From Streptomyces cupreus (lineage in GTDB: Bacteria; Actinomycetota; Actinomycetes; Streptomycetales; Streptomycetaceae), in the NCBI RefSeq assembly GCF_014257025.1, contig NZ_JACMSF010000009.1, positions 124,001-188,000 on the forward strand: a stretch of DNA of 64,000 nucleotides, read 5' to 3'. Within the stretch, counting starts at the first letter, position 1; every line of letters begins with the position of its first letter. Below are positions 58,962 to 64,000 of this stretch, piece by piece. The notes under the pieces were generated by a model that did not search any database, was not told the origin of the DNA, and worked only from the letters and a program-made list of their open reading frames with translations. The translations under genes were made by a program, and so were the position numbers.

Positions 58962-59876
58962 ATGAGCAACCTCGCAGATTCCTCCCACCCGACCCGCCCG
59001 GCGATCGCCTGGATCGGCCTCGGCATCATGGGCTCCCCCATGTCCGAGAACCTGATCAAGGCGGGTTACGACGTCACCGGGTTCACCCTGGAGCAGGAGA
59101 AGCTGGACCGGCTGACCAAGGCCGGTGGCACGGCCGCCGGTTCGATCGCCGAGGCCGTCAAGGACGCCGACGTCATCATCACGATGGTGCCCGCCTCCCC
59201 GCAGGTCGAGGCCATCTCCTACGGCCCGGACGGCATCCTGGAGAACGCTCGCTCCGGCGCCCTGCTGATCGACATGTCGTCCATCACCCCGCAGACCTCC
59301 ATCGACCTGGCGAAGGCAGCCGAGGTCAAGGGCATCCGCGTACTGGACGCCCCGGTGTCCGGTGGTGAGGCCGGTGCCATCGAGGCCGTACTGTCGATCA
59401 TGGTCGGTGGTGAGCAGGCCGACTTCGACGAGGCCAGGCCGGTGCTGGAGGCCCTCGGCAAGACCATCGTGCTGTGCGGTCCGCACGGCTCCGGCCAGAC
59501 CGTGAAGGCCGCCAACCAGCTGATCGTCGCCGTGAACATCCAGGCGTGCGCCGAGGCCGTGGTCTTCCTGGAGAAGTCCGGCGTGGACCTGAAGGCGGCC
59601 CTGGACGTCCTGGGCGGCGGCCTGGCCGGCTCCACCGTGCTCACACGCAAGAAGGACAACTTCCTCCAGCGCGACTTCAAGCCGGGCTTCCGGATCGACC
59701 TGCACCACAAGGACATGGGCATCGTCACCGACGCCGCCCGCAACGTCGGCGCGGCCCTGCCCGTCGGCGCCGTGGTCGCCCAGCTCGTGGCCTCCCTGCG
59801 CGCACAGGGCGACGGCGGCCTGGACCACTCCGCGCTGCTGCGCGCGGTCGAGCGCCTCTCCGGCGCGCAGGTCTGA
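58962..59876 (+). CDS. glxR: Tartronate semialdehyde reductase
   Basis: NAD(P)H-dependent reductase giving glycerate. 304 residues of the beta-hydroxyacid dehydrogenase family: Rossmann motif WIGLGIMGSPMSENLIKAGY, substrate-binding DAPVSGGEAGAIEA, and the catalytic Lys in GQTVKAANQLIV. Coupled with hyi in one operon, so both are expected to respond to the AllR-like boxes upstream of hyi. The ATG at 58962 follows GAAAGGCACCCCATC. Confidence 0.94.
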   Translation: MSNLADSSHPTRPAIAWIGLGIMGSPMSENLIKAGYDVTGFTLEQEKLDRLTKAGGTAAGSIAEAVKDADVIITMVPASPQVEAISYGPDGILENARSGALLIDMSSITPQTSIDLAKAAEVKGIRVLDAPVSGGEAGAIEAVLSIMVGGEQADFDEARPVLEALGKTIVLCGPHGSGQTVKAANQLIVAVNIQACAEAVVFLEKSGVDLKAALDVLGGGLAGSTVLTRKKDNFLQRDFKPGFRIDLHHKDMGIVTDAARNVGAALPVGAVVAQLVASLRAQGDGGLDHSALLRAVERLSGAQV

Positions 59877-59956
59877 CGACCCCGAAGACCTCCGGGCGGC
59901 GCCGCCGCTGACACCTGTCCTGTCGCGCCCAGGCGGTGGCGCCGCCCGGAATCCAA

Positions 59957-60023
59957 TTCAACAAACTGTTGACGCTCACTCCCGCCCACTTCTAGGCTCC
60001 ACGAAGCGGAAACAGGTTTCCGC
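59957..60023 (+). promoter_or_regulatory. katA promoter with two palindromes
   Basis: TTGACG (59969-59974) and TAGGCT (59993-59998) are 18 bp apart. TCAACAAACTGTTGA (59958-59972) overlaps the -35 and GCGGAAACAGGTTTCCGC (60006-60023), a perfect 8-2-8 palindrome, covers the expected transcription start. The gene starts at 60048. Confidence 0.75.
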
Positions 60024-60047
60024 TGACTCCCGCACGGAAGGTCCACG

Positions 60048-61538
60048 ATGTCGAAGCGCGTGCTCACCACCGAGTCCGGCGCCCCGGTCGCCGACAACCA
60101 GAACTCCGCCTCCGCCGGCGTCGGCGGCCCGCTCCTGCTCCAGGACCAGCACCTCCTGGAGAAGCTGGCGCGCTTCAACCGGGAGCGGATCCCGGTGGGG
60201 GCACCTCCCACGCCCTTAAGGCAGTGGGGGAGTGTGGTGCACGCCCGCGGCTCCGGCGCGTACGGCTACTTCGAGGTGACCGACGACGTCACCGGCTTCA
60301 CCCACGCCGACTTCCTGAACACCGTCGGCAAGCGCACCGAGGTCTTCCTGCGCTTCTCGACCGTGGCCGACAGCCTCGGCGGCGCGGACGCGGTCCGTGA
60401 CCCGCGCGGTTTCGCGGTCAAGTTCTATACGGAAGAGGGCAATTACGACCTCGTCGGGAACAACACCCCGGTGTTCTTCATCAAGGACCCGATCAAGTTC
60501 CCTGACTTCATCCACTCGCAGAAGCGCGACCCGTTCACCGGTCGCCAGGAGCCGGACAACGTCTGGGACTTCTGGGCGCACGCCCCCGAGGCGACCCACC
60601 AGGTGACCTGGCTGATGGGCGACCGCGGCATCCCGGCGTCGTACCGCCATATGAACGGCTACGGCTCGCACACCTACCAGTGGACCAACGCCGAGGGCGA
60701 GGCCTTCTTCGTCAAGTACCACTTCAAGACGAACCAGGGCATCCGCAGCCTGTCCACCGAGCAGGCACAGGAGATCGCGGGCAAGGACCCGGGCTCCCAC
60801 CAAACGGACCTGCTCCAGGCCATCGAGCGGGGCGTCAACCCGTCCTGGACGCTGCACGTGCAGGTGATGCCGGCGGCCGAGGCGGCGGAGTACCGCTTCA
60901 ACCCGTTCGACCTGACCAAGGTCTGGCCGCACAAGGACTACCCGCTCCGGCGCGTGGGCCGCCTGGTCCTGGACCGCAACCCGGACAACGTCTTCGCCGA
61001 GGTCGAGCAGGCCGCGTTCTCCCCGAACAACTTCGTTCCGGGCATCGGCCCCTCTCCCGACAAGATGCTCCAGGGCCGCCTGTTCGCCTACGCCGACGCG
61101 CACCGCTATCGCCTGGGCGTCAACCACACCCAGCTCGCGGTGAACGCCCCCAGGGCGACGACGGCGCGGAACTACGGCCGTGACGGCCTCATGGCGTCCA
61201 ACTCCCAGGGCCGGTACGCCAAGAACTACGAGCCGAACTCCTACGACGGCCCGGTGGAGACCGGCCGCCCGCTGTCCGCCCCGCTGGCGGTGCACGGCCA
61301 CACCGGCACCCACGAGGCCCCGCAGCACACCAAGGACGACGACTTCTTCCAGGCCGGCGAGCTGTACCGGCTGATGTCCGCCGAGGAGAAGTCCCGGCTG
61401 ATCGCCAACATCGCCGGTGGCCTGTCCCAGGTCTCCCGCGACGACGTGATCGAGAAGAACCTGGCCCACTTCCACGCCGCCGACCCGGAGTACGGCAAGC
61501 GCGTGGAGGAGGCGGTCCGCGCCCTGCGCGAGGACTGA
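60048..61538 (+). CDS. katA: Monofunctional heme catalase with in-frame insertion
   Basis: 496 residues. Catalytic His in [35 protein letters not shown] with the conserved Asn, and the heme ligand Tyr region [16 protein letters not shown] identify a clade 3 small-subunit catalase. In related enzymes the first motif is RERIPERVVHARG. Here, ER is replaced by 13 residues ([13 protein letters not shown], codons 60195-60233) encoded by a palindromic DNA segment directly before the catalytic His motif. The frame is kept, so a protein can be made, but the active-site entry is altered. It is predicted to remove peroxide from uricase; its promoter shares the palindrome with the urate operon. Confidence 0.92.
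   Translation: MSKRVLTTESGAPVADNQNSASAGVGGPLLLQDQHLLEKLARFNRERIPVGAPPTPLRQWGSVVHARGSGAYGYFEVTDDVTGFTHADFLNTVGKRTEVFLRFSTVADSLGGADAVRDPRGFAVKFYTEEGNYDLVGNNTPVFFIKDPIKFPDFIHSQKRDPFTGRQEPDNVWDFWAHAPEATHQVTWLMGDRGIPASYRHMNGYGSHTYQWTNAEGEAFFVKYHFKTNQGIRSLSTEQAQEIAGKDPGSHQTDLLQAIERGVNPSWTLHVQVMPAAEAAEYRFNPFDLTKVWPHKDYPLRRVGRLVLDRNPDNVFAEVEQAAFSPNNFVPGIGPSPDKMLQGRLFAYADAHRYRLGVNHTQLAVNAPRATTARNYGRDGLMASNSQGRYAKNYEPNSYDGPVETGRPLSAPLAVHGHTGTHEAPQHTKDDDFFQAGELYRLMSAEEKSRLIANIAGGLSQVSRDDVIEKNLAHFHAADPEYGKRVEEAVRALRED
60195..60233. repeat. Palindromic element inserted in katA
   Basis: GTGGGGGCACCTCCCACGCC then CTTAAGGCAGTGGGGGAG: CTCCCACGCC pairs imperfectly with GGCAGTGGGGGAG around CTTAA, and GTGGG at the left pairs with CCCAC. 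The pattern GGGGGCACCTCCC...GGGGGAG resembles, from memory, a small repeat dispersed in Streptomyces genomes. It adds a net 11 residues to KatA. Confidence 0.65.
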
Positions 61539-61749
61539 AAGTCTCCCTGACCGCGTCCGCGCGAGCTGAGAGACCCGGATGAGGGGTGGTCGATCAGTGG
61601 TGGGCGCGGGGCAGGGTGAGGACCGCGGCGGTGTGCGAGCCAGTGCGGTGGTGAAGGATCCGAGCCCCTTCTCGACCTGAGGGAAGGGCGTTTCGGGCTC
61701 CGTCGCGACCGCCGCGGTCCCGAAAAACCTCCATGCCTCACCGGCCGAG

Positions 61750-61783
61750 AGCGCCGGATACGGACGGTCCCGTATCCGGCGCT
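61750..61783. terminator. Hairpin downstream of katA
   Basis: AGCGCCGGATACGG (61750-61763) and CCGTATCCGGCGCT (61770-61783) form a perfect 14-bp stem with a 6-nt loop. No T-run. The katA-to-next-gene gap (61539-61834) holds no other feature I can identify. Confidence 0.6.
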
Positions 61784-61834
61784 TCTCGGCGTTCCCGGGG
61801 TGCGGAACGGCTCCTCGCGCAGGAGTCTGAAGAC

Positions 61835-62080
61835 ATGGCACAACCAACGCAGCAACCGCACATCGTGGTCCACTCCCCGGCCCTGGACGGCTCCCGGCGG
61901 GTCACCGCGGGGGACGAGACGCTGGGCATCGCCTCGCACGTCGACGATGTCGCCGAGTTCCTCCGACTGGCCGACCTGTACGTCACCGACGTCGCCGAGA
62001 CCGACCTCATCGAATGGCAGGGCGGCGGCCCGGACGAGTGGCCGGGGCTTTCGGAGCACCACGAGTCACACGAGGCGTGA
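61835..62080 (+). CDS. Small conserved hypothetical protein
   Basis: 81 residues: HIVVHSPALDGSRRVTAGDETLGIASHVDDVAEFLRLADLY and VAETDLIEWQGGGPDEWP. AGGAG is 9 nt before the ATG. It is acidic and soluble, without a family I can name beyond similarity to small Streptomyces proteins of similar length. No sign of secretion. It is flanked by hairpin-containing spacers and seems monocistronic. Confidence 0.6.
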   Translation: MAQPTQQPHIVVHSPALDGSRRVTAGDETLGIASHVDDVAEFLRLADLYVTDVAETDLIEWQGGGPDEWPGLSEHHESHEA

Positions 62081-62331
62081 ACCACCTACACCGCCGTCCG
62101 TAGTCCGGCTACGCAACCCTCAAATCAACCTCTGAACCCGCGCCCGGGGGCTTCAACCACCCCCGGGCGCGGGCACATTCTCGGAACACGGGGCCCGTCG
62201 GCACGGGGGCGGCGGGCCCTGGCGGGCCGCACACCGGTCAGGGGTGTCCGGTGGGCCCGGAACAACGGGGGCGGCCTGAGGCCCGCCGATACGGGGGTGT
62301 GCGGCGGGCCTCAAGCCAGTGGAGGTGTGTC

Positions 62332-62961
62332 ATGAGCGACGACGTTACGGACCGCCTTCCGGAGCCTTACGGGATCGCCCTGCTGCGCGGCGGCCCCCGC
62401 GCCGCCGTCACCGTCGCCGTGGTGGCGCTGCGACTGCGGGGCGTCGTCGAGGCCGGCCGGCCCGGCACCCTGCGCAGGGCGGCGACCACGGACAGCTCGG
62501 ACTCCTGGGATCCGCTGGAGAAGGCCGTACGCGCCGGGCTCTACCGCCCCGCCGGGATACGGGAGTTGCTGGACCGGACCGTCGTGGGCCATGCCCTCGC
62601 TCGTCTGCGACGCGACCTCATCGCGACCGGACTGCTGCGCTCGACCCTTCCGGGCCCGACCCGCGCGGGGCGCCGTCAGCTGGCGGCTCTGCGGCGGCTG
62701 CATCCGCTTCCGTCCGACGCTGCCGGCGTGACGCTGGAGGGGCTTCTGCTCGCGGTCGCACTGTACGGGGACCAGGCCCTCACCGCGTTCCTGCCCCGGT
62801 TCACCGAGGCGGCGGGGCTCGTCGGCCGTGGCCGTGACATGCGCGTGGACGAGGGGCACCACTCCGCCGGCGGGGTCACCGGCCTGGGTGGCGCTCTCCG
62901 CGACGAGTACGAGTCCGGCGGGTACGGCTGCGGCGGGGGTGGCGGAGGCGGCGGGGACTGA
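62332..62961 (+). CDS. TIGR04222-like Gly-rich C-terminal protein
   Basis: 209 residues: an alpha-helical body (PYGIALLRGGPRAAVTVAVVALRLRGVVEA, AVRAGLYRPAGIRELLDRTVVGHALARLRRDLIATGLL, LPSDAAGVTLEGLLLAVALYGDQAL) and a C-terminal tail YGCGGGGGGGGD. The helical region plus the Cys/Gly-rich end is the TIGR04222 arrangement known from actinobacteria, although the usual membrane helices are weak or absent here. GGAGG lies 6 nt before the ATG at 62332. Function unknown. Confidence 0.72.
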   Translation: MSDDVTDRLPEPYGIALLRGGPRAAVTVAVVALRLRGVVEAGRPGTLRRAATTDSSDSWDPLEKAVRAGLYRPAGIRELLDRTVVGHALARLRRDLIATGLLRSTLPGPTRAGRRQLAALRRLHPLPSDAAGVTLEGLLLAVALYGDQALTAFLPRFTEAAGLVGRGRDMRVDEGHHSAGGVTGLGGALRDEYESGGYGCGGGGGGGGD

Positions 62962-62984
62962 GAGGCCCCGGGAACGACGAAGAG

Positions 62985-63015
62985 GGGGCAGCCCACACCT
63001 CGGATGGGCTGCCCC
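62985..63015. terminator. Bidirectional terminator hairpin
   Basis: GGGGCAGCCCA (62985-62995) and TGGGCTGCCCC (63005-63015) form a perfect 11-bp stem with a 9-nt loop between convergent genes. A second stem, GGTCTGATC/GATCAGACC (63021-63043), overlaps the gcl stop codon. Confidence 0.75.
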
Positions 63016-63036
63016 TGACAGGTCTGATCTGACGGA

Positions 63037-64000
63037 TCAGACCTTCAGCGTCTTGATCGAGGTCGGCGCGTGGCCGGGCTCGGTCGCGATCTCCTCGAAC
63101 TCCACGACATTGCTGATGTCGTTGGTGGTCGACATGGAGATGTTGGTGACGCGCTCCAGGATCGCCTCGACGACGACCGGCACCTGGAACTCGGCGGCGA
63201 GCTTCTTGGCCTGCTCGAAGGCGGCGCCGAGCTCCGCCGGGTCGGTCACCCGGATCGCCTTGCAGCCGAGGCCCTCGGCGACCTTGACATGGTCGACGCC
63301 GTAGACGCCCAGCTCGGGCGAGTTGATGTTCTCGAACTCCAGCTTGACCTGGAAGTCGATGTCGAAGGCCCGCTGCGCCTGGCGGATCAGGCCCAGGTAG
63401 GAGTTGTTGACCAGGACATGGACGTACGGGATCTTGTGCTGCGCCCCGACCGCCAGCTCCTCGATCATGAACTGGAAGTCGTAGTCCCCGGACAGGGCGA
63501 CCACGGAGGCCTCCGGGTCGGCCTTGGCGACACCCAGCGCGGCCGGGATCGTCCAGCCGAGCGGGCCCGCCTGACCGCAGTTGATCCAGTGCCGCGGCTT
63601 GAAGACGTGCAGCATCTGGGCGCCGGCGATCTGCGAGAGGCCGATGGTGGAGACGTACCGGGTCTCCGGGCCGAAGGCCTTGTTCATCTCCTCGTAGACG
63701 CGCTGCGGCTTGATCGGGATGTCGTCGAAGTGCGTACGGCGCTGGAGGGTCGCCTTCTTCTCCTGCGCGGACGCGGCCCACACGGAGCGGTCGGGCAGCT
63801 TGCCGGCCGCATTCAGCTCCTTGGCCACCTCGACGAACAGCTCCAGCGCGGCCTTGGCGTCGGAGGCGATGCCGTAGTCCGGGGCGAAGATCTTGCCGAT
63901 CTGGGTGGGCTCGACGTCGACGTGGACGAACTTCCGGCCCGCCGTGTAGACGTCGAGCTTGCCCGTGTGCCGGTTGGCCCAGCGGTTGCCGATGCCGAGG
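63037..64000 (-). CDS. gcl: Glyoxylate carboligase, C-terminal part (runs off window)
   Basis: ThDP-dependent carboligase joining two glyoxylates to tartronate semialdehyde and CO2. The visible 320 residues include the central FAD/linker region ending at [20 protein letters not shown], then the ThDP domain: [38 protein letters not shown] (Asp and metal-binding part) and [15 protein letters not shown], which are typical of Gcl. Its N-terminus lies beyond 64000. The gene completes the glyoxylate route with hyi and glxR on the opposite strand. Confidence 0.94.
   Translation of the reverse strand, partial: LGIGNRWANRHTGKLDVYTAGRKFVHVDVEPTQIGKIFAPDYGIASDAKAALELFVEVAKELNAAGKLPDRSVWAASAQEKKATLQRRTHFDDIPIKPQRVYEEMNKAFGPETRYVSTIGLSQIAGAQMLHVFKPRHWINCGQAGPLGWTIPAALGVAKADPEASVVALSGDYDFQFMIEELAVGAQHKIPYVHVLVNNSYLGLIRQAQRAFDIDFQVKLEFENINSPELGVYGVDHVKVAEGLGCKAIRVTDPAELGAAFEQAKKLAAEFQVPVVVEAILERVTNISMSTTNDISNVVEFEEIATEPGHAPTSIKTLKV

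Noticed and set aside
1..64000. CRISPR arrays, complete rRNA or tRNA genes, insertion sequences with transposase
   Set aside because: None was recognised on reading both strands; short repeats found are two- or four-copy and do not form arrays.

Overview
The window is chromosomal DNA of a Streptomyces or a very close relative. The sequence is very GC-rich, GTG starts are common, many genes are joined by ATGA/GTGA overlaps, and the content is typical of the genus: IclR-regulated purine-ring catabolism, a complete mce operon, two divergent IucA/IucC synthetases, an AIM24 protein, archease with RtcB, and DUF6879 next to a STAND NTPase.

Layout. (1) 1-6.5 kb is an eroded accessory region. It holds a tyrosine-recombinase remnant without its catalytic Tyr, a GNAT acetyltransferase with an internal deletion, and a minus-strand set of conflict-type genes (small protein, DUF6879-like protein, STAND-TPR ATPase, and a separate small protein upstream). 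At its right edge are helically phased 8-bp repeats, a near-perfect hairpin, a 33-nt match to the 3' end of RNase P RNA, and a secreted RNase (RNase Sa type) cut in half. I read this edge as the scar of an integrated element. (2) 6.5-15 kb: DHFR-like and AIM24 proteins, then allantoicase and allantoinase, divergent IclR repressor (AllR), a MocA/MobA-like nucleotidyltransferase and malate synthase. (3) 14.6-24.6 kb: SelW-like and HipA-like pair, erythromycin-esterase family protein, archease, RtcB, a degenerate MBL protein, Usp, Hsp20, and two NIS siderophore synthetases. (4) 24.6-40 kb: VWA membrane pair, two HxlR regulators, aminotransferase, phosphatase, thioesterase, a two-component system divergent from a MacAB-like export operon, an MFS pump, two regulator/oxidoreductase remnants and a 3'-5' exoribonuclease. 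(5) 39-45 kb: urate pathway (NCS2 permease, 8-oxoguanine deaminase, uricase, HIU hydrolase, OHCU decarboxylase, an HTH regulator and a small protein). (6) 45-58 kb: lytic transglycosylase, a membrane-tethered ECF sigma factor and the 11-gene mce operon (ATPase, YrbE A/B, Mce A-F, two Mce-associated proteins). (7) 58-64 kb: hydroxypyruvate isomerase, tartronate semialdehyde reductase, catalase and, at the edge, glyoxylate carboligase.

How it works together. Regions 2, 5 and 7 form one pathway. Urate becomes 5-hydroxyisourate, OHCU, allantoin, allantoate, and finally ureidoglycolate/glyoxylate plus urea. Glyoxylate leaves through malate synthase or through Gcl, Hyi and GlxR, and catalase removes the peroxide made by uricase. 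Two recurring DNA motifs tie the dispersed genes together. One is a 15-bp TTCC-N7-GGAA box, usually paired 20-21 bp apart, upstream of allB, allR, aceB and hyi (probable AllR operators). The other is TCAAC-N5-GTTGA, overlapping the -35 of the urate operon, catalase and aceB promoters and also present upstream of allB. Separately, an identical bipartite promoter-like module precedes both the transglycosylase/sigma operon and the mce operon, which suggests that the tethered sigma factor controls both.
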